This document shows positions 1 to 8,805 of a stretch of 64,000 nt of DNA, piece by piece. Position 1 is the stretch's first letter; each line of letters begins with the position of its first letter. The stretch is taken from assembly GCF_003006155.1 (NCBI RefSeq), contig NZ_CP023559.1, forward strand, positions 3,348,001-3,412,000. Direction: 5' to 3'. This stretch comes from Salinicola tamaricis. Lineage in GTDB: Bacteria > Pseudomonadota > Gammaproteobacteria > Pseudomonadales > Halomonadaceae. The translations under genes were made by a program, and so were the position numbers. Below the pieces are notes generated by a model that saw nothing but the letters and a program-made list of their open reading frames with translations, searched no databases and had not been told where the DNA came from.

Positions 1-1
1 G

Positions 2-454
2 ATCTATGCCGCCTTCTACGACGACTACGAGACGCTCAAGGCGTTCCTGCACTCCCACAGCTACACCGGCAACCCGCTCGCCTGCGCCGCTGCGCTGGCC
101 ACCCTGGATATCTTCGAGCAGGACGACGTGATAGCCGCCAACCGCCATAAGGCCGCACTGATGGGTCGCCTGGCGGAGCCGCTGCGTGACCACCCGCATG
201 TGGGTGATGTGCGCCAGACCGGCATGGTGCTGGCGATCGAGATGGTCAAGGATAAATCCAGCCTCACCCCCTACGACTTCCGCGAGCGGCGCGGGCTGCG
301 GGTCTTCCGCCACGCCATCTCCCGCGGTGTGATGCTGCGCCCGCTGGGCAACGTCATCTACTGGATGCCGCCCTATGTGATCAGCGACGAAGAGCTGGCG
401 CTCGTCGCCGAGGTCACGCGGGAAGGGCTCGAGATCGCCACTGCCGACGCCTGA
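2..454 (+). CDS. bioA: Adenosylmethionine-8-amino-7-oxononanoate aminotransferase, C-terminal part
   Basis: This is the last 150 codons of a class III PLP aminotransferase, cut by the window start. The segment SHSYTGNPLACAAALATL is the characteristic BioA stretch after the PLP lysine, which lies outside the window. It is followed by the domain end with RQTGMVLAIEMV and VIYWMPPYVI. In the family, BioA moves the amino group of S-adenosylmethionine to KAPA to make DAPA in biotin synthesis in the cytoplasm. No other bio gene follows. A strong hairpin terminator begins 9 bases after the stop, so bioA ends its transcription unit here. The family call is confident; the N-terminal half cannot be judged. 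Confidence 0.9.
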   Translation: MYAAFYDDYETLKAFLHSHSYTGNPLACAAALATLDIFEQDDVIAANRHKAALMGRLAEPLRDHPHVGDVRQTGMVLAIEMVKDKSSLTPYDFRERRGLRVFRHAISRGVMLRPLGNVIYWMPPYVISDEELALVAEVTREGLEIATADA

Positions 455-462
455 CGCCCCCA

Positions 463-493
463 AGCACTCCTCGTGTACCGAGGGGTGCTCTTT
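463..493 (+). terminator. Rho-independent terminator after bioA
   Basis: An 11-bp stem (463-473 with 479-489, one G-T pair) closes a 5-base loop and is followed by a short CTTT run. It starts 9 bases after the bioA stop. Confidence 0.8.
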
Positions 494-1083
494 CTCCATT
501 ACCGCCTCTCCATTACCGCCATTCGCTCGCCAGTTCCCTCTCCAGTACCACCATTCGCCCACGATGCCCGTGCCGATAGATGACCCATGCCGGTGTCGCT
601 ATGGGTACCAAGGCGCGTCCGACAAGGTGATATCGCGCCATCGCGTAGGAAATTAACGTCACGACGCTTGAAAATCGGCTAGCTCCTGCTCGACCAAGGT
701 CGTAGAGGTATTGTCGCGTCCATGCCCGGTCGGTGTCGCTCGCTGCTGCGTGGCTATCCTGGCGTTGTGCTCACAAGGTCATGATAAAACGCCTGTTTTA
801 ATGTGCGTCTCTGCTTATGCAGCGTCAGCCGGGATTTTTGAAAAGCATTTTCACATTACTGGATGGGTCGGGGTCATATGTCATACATGACTACAAAAAC
901 CGCAAAAACCGGCGTTTTTGGGTAAAAGCCTTACCCCCACGCCACCGAAGTACTGATTGTGGTGCTGTGCCCGAGGCTTCCATAGTGACCTTGCCGAACG
1001 ACGCTAGACGCAGCATTGATCGAATTAAAACGCACGTTTTTCGTCGTCACGATTTCGGCAGAGATAGTCACGAAGCCGACGCC
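494..1083. other. Intergenic region between bioA and aceA with short degenerate repeats
   Basis: No convincing gene is seen. The first part holds two adjacent copies of a 14-base unit (ctccattaccgcct, 494-507 and 508-520). A diverged third copy lies near 529-545. The remainder becomes AT-richer toward aceA (about 800-1060) and probably carries the aceA promoter, but I could not fix clear -35/-10 boxes. A 104-codon frame at 817-1131 overlaps the aceA start and has no recognisable content. Confidence 0.5.
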
Positions 1084-1097
1084 CAAAGGAGTACAGC

Positions 1098-2696
1098 ATG
1101 TCTATCTACCAGAGTGACCTCGACGCATTGAAGCGATTGTGTCGCGAGCAGGAAGGACGCTGGGACAATATCAATCCCGAATCGGTTGCGCGTATGCGGG
1201 CGCAGAACCGCTTTCGTACCGGGCTGGATATCGCCCGCTACACCGCCTCGATCATGCGCCGCGACATGCGCGAGTACGACCGTGATCCGTCCCGCTACAC
1301 CCAGTCCCTGGGCTGCTGGCACGGGTTCATCGGTCAGCAGAAAATGATCTCGATCAAGAAGCACCACGGCACCACACAGGGGCGCTACCTCTACCTCTCC
1401 GGGTGGATGATTGCCGCTCTGCGCTCGGAATTCGGTCCCTTGCCGGATCAGTCGATGCATGAAAAGACCGCCGTGCCGGCGCTGATCGAAGAGCTTTACA
1501 CCTTCCTGCGTCAGGCCGATGCGCGGGAACTCACGCACCTTTTCCGTGAACTGGATCAGGCGCGCAAGCAGGGCAACGAGGTCGCCGCTCGGGGTGTGCT
1601 CGAAAAGATCGATAACTTCGAAACCCATGTGGTGCCGATCATTGCCGATATCGATGCCGGCTTCGGCAACGAGGAGGCCACTTACCTGCTGGCCAAGAAG
1701 ATGATCGAAGCCGGTGCCTGCTGCATCCAGCTCGAGAATCAGGTCTCCGACGCCAAGCAGTGCGGCCATCAGGACGGTAAAGTCACCGTGCCGCACGAGG
1801 ACTTCGTCGCCAAGATCAACGCCGTACGCCACGCTTTCCTGGAGCTGGGGGTCGATGAGGGAGTGATCGTCGCGCGGACCGACTCCCTGGGCGCCGGTCT
1901 GACCCAGAAACTGCCGGTGAGCAAGGAGCCGGGCGATCTGGCCCATCAGTACAACAGCTTCCTCTACACCGTGCCGATCTGCAGCGCCGACGATCTCGAC
2001 GAGGGCGATAGCGTGATCAAGCTCGATGGCGACCTGCGCAAGCCGCTGCGGCTGGCCAACGGCCTTTACCGCTTCCGCTCGGACACCGGCGAAGAGCGGG
2101 TCGTGCTGGACTGCATCAACGCGCTGCAGAACGGGGCGGACCTTCTGTGGATCGAGACCGAGAAGCCGCATATCGGCCAGATCGCCGGCATGGTCGACCG
2201 GATCCGCGCGGTGGTGCCGGACGCCAAGCTGGTCTACAACAACTCGCCGTCGTTCAACTGGACGCTCAACTTCCGTCAGCAGGTCTTCGACCGCTGGGAG
2301 AGCGAAGGCCGGGATCTCTCCGCCTACGATCGCGCCCAACTGATGAGCGCCGAGTACGACGACTCCGAGCTGGCGGCGGAAGCGGACCGCTGGGTGCAGA
2401 ACTTCCAGCGCGACGCCTCCCGGGAGGCCGGTGTGTTCCATCATCTGATCACACTGCCGACCTACCACACGGCAGCGCTCTCCACCGATGAACTGGCCCA
2501 GGGCTATTTCGGTGAAGCGGGCATGCTCGCCTACGTGGCCGGGGTGCAGCGCCAGGAGATCCGTCGCGGCATGGCGTCGGTCAAGCATCAGGACATGGCC
2601 GGCTCCAATATCGGCGACGATCACAAGGAGTACTTCTCCGGCGCCGCTGCACTCAAGGCTGGCGGTACGCACAATACCATGAACCAGTTCGGCTGA
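1098..2696 (+). CDS. aceA: Isocitrate lyase (531-aa class)
   Basis: Isocitrate lyase cleaves isocitrate to glyoxylate and succinate, the first step of the glyoxylate shunt used on acetate or fatty acids. The 532-aa product has the signature K220-Q-C222-G-H224 (KQCGH), where the family has the catalytic cysteine. It also has IIADIDAGFGN (Mg2+/substrate loop), CIQLENQVSD and VIVARTDSLGAG. Length and sequence match the Pseudomonas-type 531-aa class, not the shorter E. coli enzyme. The ATG is preceded by a good AAAGGAG ribosome site. The gene is monocistronic, with a terminator just downstream. A long antisense open frame is only a high-GC shadow. Confidence 0.96.
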   Translation: MSIYQSDLDALKRLCREQEGRWDNINPESVARMRAQNRFRTGLDIARYTASIMRRDMREYDRDPSRYTQSLGCWHGFIGQQKMISIKKHHGTTQGRYLYLSGWMIAALRSEFGPLPDQSMHEKTAVPALIEELYTFLRQADARELTHLFRELDQARKQGNEVAARGVLEKIDNFETHVVPIIADIDAGFGNEEATYLLAKKMIEAGACCIQLENQVSDAKQCGHQDGKVTVPHEDFVAKINAVRHAFLELGVDEGVIVARTDSLGAGLTQKLPVSKEPGDLAHQYNSFLYTVPICSADDLDEGDSVIKLDGDLRKPLRLANGLYRFRSDTGEERVVLDCINALQNGADLLWIETEKPHIGQIAGMVDRIRAVVPDAKLVYNNSPSFNWTLNFRQQVFDRWESEGRDLSAYDRAQLMSAEYDDSELAAEADRWVQNFQRDASREAGVFHHLITLPTYHTAALSTDELAQGYFGEAGMLAYVAGVQRQEIRRGMASVKHQDMAGSNIGDDHKEYFSGAAALKAGGTHNTMNQFG

Positions 2697-2739
2697 GACT
2701 GGCTGCCCGCCGCGACACCGCGTGATCCGCGTTTTACCC

Positions 2740-2769
2740 TGGCCCCGGCGATCCCGGGGCTGGTTTTTT
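2740..2769 (+). terminator. Rho-independent terminator after aceA
   Basis: The GCCCCGG stem (2742-2748 with 2754-2760, loop cgatc) is followed by a TTTTTT tract. It lies 45 bases after the aceA stop. Confidence 0.88.
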
Positions 2770-2816
2770 CTCGTCTACCTCCCGCCTTGATGACCGTCGT
2801 GACCCCTGCGCCCGTA

Positions 2817-2864
2817 GACCTGCTATTCATGACCTGCCATTCGTAGACCTGCCATTCGTGACCT
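2817..2864. repeat. Degenerate 14-15 bp tandem repeat, about 3 copies
   Basis: Units gacctgctattcat (2817), gacctgccattcgta (2831) and gacctgccattcgt (2846) run into a partial fourth copy at 2860. They lie between the aceA terminator and the next gene. Confidence 0.75.
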
Positions 2865-3040
2865 ACCGCCCTGGCCACCTGTTTCGTGAAGACGAACGCT
2901 TCAACTTCTTCATACCTGACATGACGGAGGGCCTCCCCCGTGGTAATGGATCTCGAAAATGGTTCCTGATCGCGGCCTTACGGCGCGCTAGATTGCCCCG
3001 AAATGATAGCGGATCGGCGGGGGTAACATGTTCGGTTTCG

Positions 3041-4252
3041 GTGGACCATATCGATGCCGGTGGCGTGGCCGGCTGGTGTGTCGGCAGAGGAACCCAGCCG
3101 CTGCCGGGAAGAGGGCGCTGGGCATCCCGCGTGGTGGTGATCTCGGTCAACGATATCGACCGCTTCAGCGCCTTCTGCCAGGACCCCAGGCCCGACGTGG
3201 TACGCGCCGGGGCCGCGCGTGACCCCCACGTGGGCTTTCGCGCGCCGCTCACGCTGAAGCCGGGCGATCTGGTGCGCGTGCGCTTCGGTCTCGGCGGCCA
3301 CATGCTGCAGAACGGCGTGGCGGTGATCGGCGATGAGCCGCTGCGCGGCCGCGCCAACGACTCGGGCTTCATGCCGCTGACACCCTACGGCGGGCTGGAT
3401 GCCTATCGCCAGCTGCTCGAGCCGCTGCGCACCCGATTCAAGATCGAAGCCTTCCGCCCGCTGTTCGGTCAGACCGGTAAGCTGGCCGCCATGGCGCTGC
3501 AGACGCCCGAAGGGCGCACGGTGGTGCCCATGGGCATGCCTGCGGCACGGGCCCGACGCCAGGACCGTCTCTACCGCGAGCTATTGGCACCCCATCGGAT
3601 CGCTTGTCCGGCGATCTCGCTACGGGTCGATGCTGCGGGCGGCGTCATGCTGTGTGCCGACTATGTCGCCGGCATCACCCTGGACAAGCACGGGCTGACC
3701 GATACGCGAGCCATGCGCACGACCATCGAGTGGGCCAAGCGCCTCAACGATCTGAAACCGACGCCGGCGCTGGTCGCGCAACTGCGTGAGCGCAATCACG
3801 CCGACCGCCTGATCGCGCGTAGCTGGCGCCAGCTGCTGGTGGGGCGGCGTGGCGGCGACCTACGGTTGATCCTGGCCATGCTATGGAGCGCCGGCGGGCT
3901 GCCGCGGGTCTTCTCCCATGGTGATCTGCACCGGGAGAATGTCATCGTCGACGCGGGCAGCGGGCGGCCGCTGCTGATCGACTGGGACAACGCCGGCCTG
4001 CTGCCGCTCGGTGCCGATCTGGCGCGGCTACTACTCGGTGTACCCCCACGTCAGGCCGAAGCTTGGATCGGCGGCTCGCGGCAGCTACGCCTGGGCTGGG
4101 TCATCTTCACATATCTTTCCCTGGCCCTGCGCCAAGCCGACTTCATCGGCAGTGCGGATGCCAGCTACCTGGCTCAGCGCTTCCAGCAGCTTTCCCGCCC
4201 AACGCCAGCGTCCCGGTCTTCGCCGCCCAATGTAAAAAGCGGCTTAATGTAA
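3041..4252 (+). CDS. Aminoglycoside phosphotransferase (APH)/choline kinase-like protein
   Basis: The C-terminal half is a small-molecule kinase of the APH fold. HGDLHRENVIVD (about residue 293) is the catalytic loop and LIDWDNAG (about 313) is the metal-binding DFG equivalent. The N-terminal about 100 residues (VDHIDAGGVAGWCV...) resemble short beta-rich modules attached to carbohydrate-active proteins; this is a weak resemblance. The substrate is unknown. Start choice is a problem: the frame stays open upstream to 2858, but conserved-looking sequence begins near the GTG at 3041. The best ribosome site (GGGGG then ATG at 3028) is in a different frame, so a small indel near the start is possible. 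The stop codon lies inside a 17-bp tandem repeat. An alternative is a sugar or lipid-head-group kinase related to the capsule. Confidence 0.62.
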   Translation: MDHIDAGGVAGWCVGRGTQPLPGRGRWASRVVVISVNDIDRFSAFCQDPRPDVVRAGAARDPHVGFRAPLTLKPGDLVRVRFGLGGHMLQNGVAVIGDEPLRGRANDSGFMPLTPYGGLDAYRQLLEPLRTRFKIEAFRPLFGQTGKLAAMALQTPEGRTVVPMGMPAARARRQDRLYRELLAPHRIACPAISLRVDAAGGVMLCADYVAGITLDKHGLTDTRAMRTTIEWAKRLNDLKPTPALVAQLRERNHADRLIARSWRQLLVGRRGGDLRLILAMLWSAGGLPRVFSHGDLHRENVIVDAGSGRPLLIDWDNAGLLPLGADLARLLLGVPPRQAEAWIGGSRQLRLGWVIFTYLSLALRQADFIGSADASYLAQRFQQLSRPTPASRSSPPNVKSGLM

Positions 4253-4287
4253 GAGGCGGCCTGATGTAATAGGCGGCCTGATGTAAG
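4237..4287. repeat. 17-bp tandem repeat, 3 copies, overlapping a stop codon
   Basis: Units at 4237-4253, 4254-4270 and 4271-4287 share the core (a)GCGGCcTgATGTAA(g). A diverged copy precedes them (4221-4236) and another follows. Each unit carries ATGTAA, and the first supplies the stop of the kinase-like gene. Confidence 0.8.
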
Positions 4288-4622
4288 AAGCAGCCAATCT
4301 CAGGCGCGAGCTGGCTCGTTCAGGGCGAAAAACTACAGCTTGATGGCCCGCATGAGGTTCTCTCGGATCCCTGTAGTGGCTCGTCAATACAAATAACATC
4401 CTCGTAAGCCTATACGGCGCCCCCATCACTCCCTACGGCGTTTATATCAATAAACGTGCCGTTTACAGTTCGGCCTTGGCTTGTCCCGTTCGGGCACATG
4501 ACCTGTTTTTTCGATGACTTTTCTGTGCCCGTTGTATAGGGCGATATCACGACGCCAGCTCATGGTGACGACATCAGACTCCGTGCCAGCATTGTCTCGC
4601 GGTACAACCCAAGGAGAATGAA
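4288..4622. other. Intergenic region with an inverted repeat upstream of the beta-helix gene
   Basis: No gene is seen in this 335-base stretch. An imperfect inverted repeat occupies 4435-4462: acggc + gtttat / ataaac + gccgt, with a 4-base centre and a 2-base bulge. It could be a regulator site or a hairpin in the leader of the next gene, which begins 160 bases later with a clear AAGGAG ribosome site at about 4612. Confidence 0.45.
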
Positions 4623-6131
4623 ATGTCTGACCTGAAAACTGTTATCGATTATGGTGCCGATCCTTCTGGCAAGCAGAACAGCGCTGCTGCGTTTCAGGCG
4701 ATGGCCGACGCTGCTGACGGTGGCACAGTCTTCGTCCCCGATGGCGATTATGTCATCGCCCAGACCGTCGATCTGAAGGGCAAAAGCATGCGAGGCCTGG
4801 CCCGCAACCGCAATGGTGGCGCCTCTCGTTTGCGACCTGCCGGCAACATCGACGGCCCGATGTTCACCAATCAGGGCGCTGTGATCTCTGATCTGCACAT
4901 CTACGGCGGTGGCGAGAAACGTGGTATCACCGCCTTCGCCGCCCGGGGTTATAACGGCCTGTTCCACAATGTGCGTTTTGACCAGATTGGCACGGCCATC
5001 GACATCGAGGAAATCACCGTGCATTTTTCGGTGGTGGACTGTCGTTTCATCATGACCGGTACGGGGCTGCGCTGCCGTGACGTCAACAACGCCGTCTCGA
5101 CGACTACCCGTTTCGTCCGCAATGAGTTCAACAACTGCGGCAATGGTGTCGTATATGATCGCGACCTCAAGGGGCCGTCGTTCATCGACAATATCTTCGA
5201 GTTCATGAGTGGCGATGCAATCGTGGCCGCGCTCATCTACAACGGCACTTTTGTGGGCAACTGGTGGGAGAAGCGCCGCCCGGATGGCACGGAATCCCCA
5301 TTCGGCAATGCCTCTCAAGCCGAGGGGGCTGGCTATCCTTGTGTCCGCACGCTGAAAAGCCAGCAGATGATGCGCTGCTTTGCCTCGAGCAACAGCATGT
5401 CCTACGGCTGGGCAGATGTGTTCGCCACGGACAATCACGCTGGCAAGATGGGCGGTGTGTCTCTCAATGACGGCGATGTCGTGGTGCGCGATAGCACCGG
5501 CCGGGCCATGCGTATCACCGATACCGGTATTTTCCGTGAATGCGCACCCTATGCCGGTCTGGGGCCGTTTGTCATCGATGCCAACCACAACCTGACCGGA
5601 CGCCCGGGCATGACGCTGCGCTCTGGCGGTGGGCCGCTGCGCCTCGAGGACGATGCGGAAAACGGCTTCAGCGGCGCGCTGGTGTTCGACAAGGGCGATA
5701 GCCTGGAAGAACGCTTCACCCTGGCGAAGAACGTGCGTGGCCAGCGCACTGCCGGCCTGACGGGGCTCTCCGATGTGGTCGTGGACGGTGAGACCAAGCA
5801 AGCCATTACCGGCATCCCGCAGCACTTCCTGTGGCGCCAGGATGGGCTCTCCCGCGGTCTCGGGGCGCTGCAATCGCATGACGTCTCCCAGCAAGGTGTC
5901 GTCAAGCTCGTGTTCCCGTACGTGATCGACAACCCTCTCATCCAGGTGTCGGTAGAAGATCGCGGTGTGCGCTTCGACGGCTGGAGCTATGTCGATGGCT
6001 ATATCAACAGCTCGGGGACGCGCCGACAGTGCACTGGCGTCTACCTGCACTTCACGGACCTGGGAGGCAATCCTGTCACGCCCGAGTCTTTCGCGATGCA
6101 GATCCTGACATTGCAGCCCGGTATTGATTGA
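4623..6131 (+). CDS. Right-handed beta-helix (pectate lyase 3-like) protein
   Basis: The 502-aa protein opens with TVIDYGADPSGKQNSAAAFQ and GGTVFVPDGDYVIAQTV. This is the typical start of the pectate-lyase-3/tailspike beta-helix superfamily (DFGAKGDG...D-T-AFQ...V.PPG.Y). Repeated NG.FHNVRFDQIGTAI / FVRNEFNNCGNGVVY rungs follow up to about residue 230. The C-terminal 200 residues are beta-rich and unrecognised. There is no signal peptide and no transmembrane segment. Such proteins bind or cleave polysaccharides. Without a secretion signal this could be a phage-derived spike or a protein exported another way. No phage genes flank it. It has a strong ribosome site, stands alone, and is closed by a perfect terminator. 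Confidence 0.65.
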   Translation: MSDLKTVIDYGADPSGKQNSAAAFQAMADAADGGTVFVPDGDYVIAQTVDLKGKSMRGLARNRNGGASRLRPAGNIDGPMFTNQGAVISDLHIYGGGEKRGITAFAARGYNGLFHNVRFDQIGTAIDIEEITVHFSVVDCRFIMTGTGLRCRDVNNAVSTTTRFVRNEFNNCGNGVVYDRDLKGPSFIDNIFEFMSGDAIVAALIYNGTFVGNWWEKRRPDGTESPFGNASQAEGAGYPCVRTLKSQQMMRCFASSNSMSYGWADVFATDNHAGKMGGVSLNDGDVVVRDSTGRAMRITDTGIFRECAPYAGLGPFVIDANHNLTGRPGMTLRSGGGPLRLEDDAENGFSGALVFDKGDSLEERFTLAKNVRGQRTAGLTGLSDVVVDGETKQAITGIPQHFLWRQDGLSRGLGALQSHDVSQQGVVKLVFPYVIDNPLIQVSVEDRGVRFDGWSYVDGYINSSGTRRQCTGVYLHFTDLGGNPVTPESFAMQILTLQPGID

Positions 6132-6175
6132 ACACCTTCACTGAGAGCAACGTTGACAGGAGGTAAATGAGCATT

Positions 6176-6206
6176 TTGGCCGGAGCGACGCTCCGGCCAA
6201 TTTTTG
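6176..6206 (+). terminator. Rho-independent terminator after the beta-helix gene
   Basis: A perfect 11-bp stem TTGGCCGGAGC / GCTCCGGCCAA (6176-6186 with 6190-6200) has a 3-base loop and then TTTTT. Confidence 0.92.
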
Positions 6207-6310
6207 TTGATCCGGCCTGACCACCCAGCACAGCGAGGCGGGCCGACCTCGACGTTGCTCCAGCTAGCGCTCCCGGGACAGCGCCGGTCCGGCGACAAGA
6301 GGATGGGAAC

Positions 6311-6375
6311 AAGCCATGGAACCTTGCCTTGGAGCTAAGCCTTGGAACCACCTCCTGGAACCAAGCCATAGAACC
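6311..6375. repeat. 13-bp degenerate tandem repeat, 5 copies
   Basis: Consecutive 13-base units aagccatggaacc, ttgccttggagct, aagccttggaacc, acctcctggaacc and aagccatagaacc occupy 6311-6375. The rest of the gap to 6662 holds no gene. The AT-rich part (about 6440-6620) probably contains the promoter of the permease gene. Confidence 0.8.
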
Positions 6376-6662
6376 CGCCATCGCGCGCATCAGCGGTAAA
6401 AGGCGCTAATGGTGAACAACGGAACCTGTCGCGATTCGCGGACAGTCACAAGACAAATCCTGACGTTTTATTCACCGTTCGTAGAGCACTTTACGTAGCG
6501 TTATCACACTTGTGTGCCTAGAATCGCGGTTCGGTCGGTACGTGAAATCGATTCATTGAAATTGGCATAACGTCATAACTCAAAGGCGTTAATCGGGCGA
6601 TGTAGGCGTAAAAGTCACGCCGCGAGTTTCGGCATCGATAACGGTAAGGAGGAAGAGTTGGC

Positions 6663-8428
6663 ATGGGTATCGATGCCTGGTTGAGTATGGCGGCCGTGGT
6701 GGCGGTCCTGGGTACACTGGTCTTCACGCGCATCGCGCCGGACGCCATTCTGGTCGGCGCCATGGCGTTTCTGATCTTCACCGACGTGCTCACGCCGCAG
6801 CAGGCGCTGGCCGGCTTCGCCAATACCGGGGTGATGACCATCGCCGCGCTCTACGTGGTGGCGGCAGCGCTCAAGGAGACCGGGGCGATCAAGTGGATCG
6901 CCAGCCTGCTGCTCGGCCAGCCGAGCACGCTGCGCCGGGCTCAGTGGCGGGTGATGCTGCCGGCATCGGTGCTGAGCGCCTTCATGAACAACACCACCGT
7001 GGTGGCGATGTTCATTCCCGCGATCCAGGACTGGTCCGGCCGCCTGCGCCTGCCGCCCTCCAAACTGCTGCTGCCACTCAGCTATATCTCCATTCTCGGC
7101 GGGACCTGCACCCTGATCGGTACCAGCACCAACCTGGTGGTCGATGGCCTGCTGCAGAGCCGCCACGGCATCTCGCTGGGCATGTTCGAACTCACCTGGG
7201 TGGGCTTGCCAATCCTGATCGTGGGTGGCGGCTTCATCCTGCTGTTCGCCGGCTGGCTGCTGCCCCAGCGCGACGGCACCAGCTCGCAGCTCGACCAGAT
7301 CCGCGAGTACAGCGTCGAGGTCGACGTGAAGCCGGGCGGGCCGCTGGTGGGTCGAAGTATCGCCGAAGCGGGGCTGCGCAACCTGCAGTTCGGCTATCTC
7401 ACCGATATCCAGCGCGGTGACGAGCTGATGGCCGCGGTCCCACCGGAAACCCGGCTACAAGCGGATGACACCCTGATCTTCGTCGGCGCGCCCGAATGCG
7501 CCCGGGAACTGCGCGAGGTGCGCGGCCTGGTCCCCACCAACGGCAATGTGCAGAAGCTGGAGATCGCCCACCATCGACGCTGTCTGGTGGAAGCGGTGAT
7601 CAGCCCCGACTTCACCGCGATCGGCCAGAGCGTGCGTGAATCGCGTTTTCGCTCGCGCTTTCAGGCGGTGATTCTCTCCATCTCCCGCCACGGGCGGCGG
7701 CTGGAGGGCAAGCTGGGTGACGTCGAGTTCCAGGTTGGCGACACCCTGCTGCTGGAGACCGGGCAGCAGTTCGTCGAGCAGTACCGTTACCGCAAGGACT
7801 TCCTGCTGGTCAGCCAGCTTAACGACTCCACGCCGCCCAACTTCCAGAAGGCGCCGCTCTCGCTGGGCATTCTCGGGGTCATGGTGCTGCTCAGCGCCAC
7901 CAACCTGACCTCGATTCTCGAAGCGGCCTTTCTTGCCGCCGGCGCCATGCTGGTGAGCGGCTGCCTGACCATGGGCAAGGCGCGCCGTTATATCGATCTT
8001 TCCGTGCTGATCGTGATCGCCGCCTCGTTCTCCCTGGGTACTGCGATGAGTGAGTCCGGCGCCGCGCAGGCCATCGCCGAGCAGGTAGTGGGGCAGATCC
8101 ACACCCCCTGGCTGGCGCTGCTCTTCGTCTATGTGATGACGGTGCTGTTCACCGAGATGATCACCAACAACGCTGCCGCGCGGTGCTGATGTTTCCCATC
8201 GCCATGGCGGTCTCCGACCAGCTCGGGGTCGACTTCATGCCATTCGTCATCGCCGTCACCATTGCTGCCTCGGCCAGCTTCATGACCGCGCTGGGCTACC
8301 AGACCAATCTGATGGTGATGGGCCCTGGCGGCTACCGCATGCACGACTACCTCAAGCTCGGCGTGCCGCTCAGCCTGATCGTCGGCCTGGTCAGCGTCAC
8401 CTTGATACCGCTGATCTGGCACTTCTAG
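6663..8428 (+). pseudogene. SLC13/DASS-type permease with two TrkA-C domains, one frameshift
   Basis: This is an inner-membrane anion (dicarboxylate or sulfate-like) transporter. N-terminal membrane helices include AFMNNTTVVAMFIPAIQDW and GGTCTLIGTSTNLVVDGLL, the two conserved SLC13 hairpin motifs. Two RCK-C/TrkA-C domains follow at about residues 210-380 (VGRSIAEAGLRNLQFGYLT and IGQSVRESRFRSRFQAVIL). The C-terminal helix set begins with LGILGVMVLLSATNL. The first frame stops at 8187, right after TEMITNNAAA. The missing tail (LMFPIAMAVSDQLG to PLIWHF) continues in another frame at 8183-8428. The shift falls in gccgcgcggtg near 8175-8182 (one base lost or two gained). A ribosome site GTAAGGAGGAAGAG precedes the start. 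The substrate cannot be told from sequence. Confidence 0.85.
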
Positions 8429-8805
8429 CGACGGTGTGAATATCAGCATTTATGGATAGAAGGCATCCCTAGCCTGGTCGCCATCATCTGGGTTTGGTTG
8501 GCCCACCTGCAGGAACGAGCGATGCTCACGAAGGAGGATTTGCCATCACAGATACGAGGAATTCGCCTTCGCGGTAGGCAAATCGGGCCCGGCCCAATAC
8601 AATCGTGTGGCTCAAGGGCCACGGATTCGGCCTACTGAATGTATCAATGTGTTCGAGGGCAGGGATCTTGCCACCGGTTATTTTTTTGGACTGCCCTGAT
8701 GCTTCGGGCCTAATCCATTCCTGCAGACCGATCTCGGCGCACGTATCGGGCATATGCCCGTGCGGCGAGGCTCGGTGTCTTAGTCAATCGGGTTGATCAC
8801 AAAAC
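8429..8805. other. Intergenic region upstream of the first capsule cassette
   Basis: No gene is recognised in these 377 bases. A perfect 14-bp palindrome CGGGCATATGCCCG sits at 8747-8760, 45 bases before the lipoprotein start. It could be an operator for the cassette. No strong ribosome site precedes 8806. Confidence 0.45.

Noticed and set aside
817-1131. 104-codon frame upstream of aceA
   Set aside because: It overlaps the aceA start, has no ribosome site and no recognisable sequence.
1068-2672. 534-codon antisense open frame opposite aceA
   Set aside because: It is the mirror of a well-recognised gene in high-GC DNA, has no recognisable domain and its composition is that of a shadow frame.
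4560-6050. 496-codon antisense frame opposite the beta-helix gene
   Set aside because: The plus-strand gene has a ribosome site, a terminator and clear family motifs; the antisense frame has none.
4623-6131. Prophage remnant
   Set aside because: Only one tailspike-like gene is present; no integrase, tail or lysis genes or attachment sites are seen.
8526-8753. 75-codon minus-strand frame before the lipoprotein gene
   Set aside because: No ribosome site or known family; probably chance.
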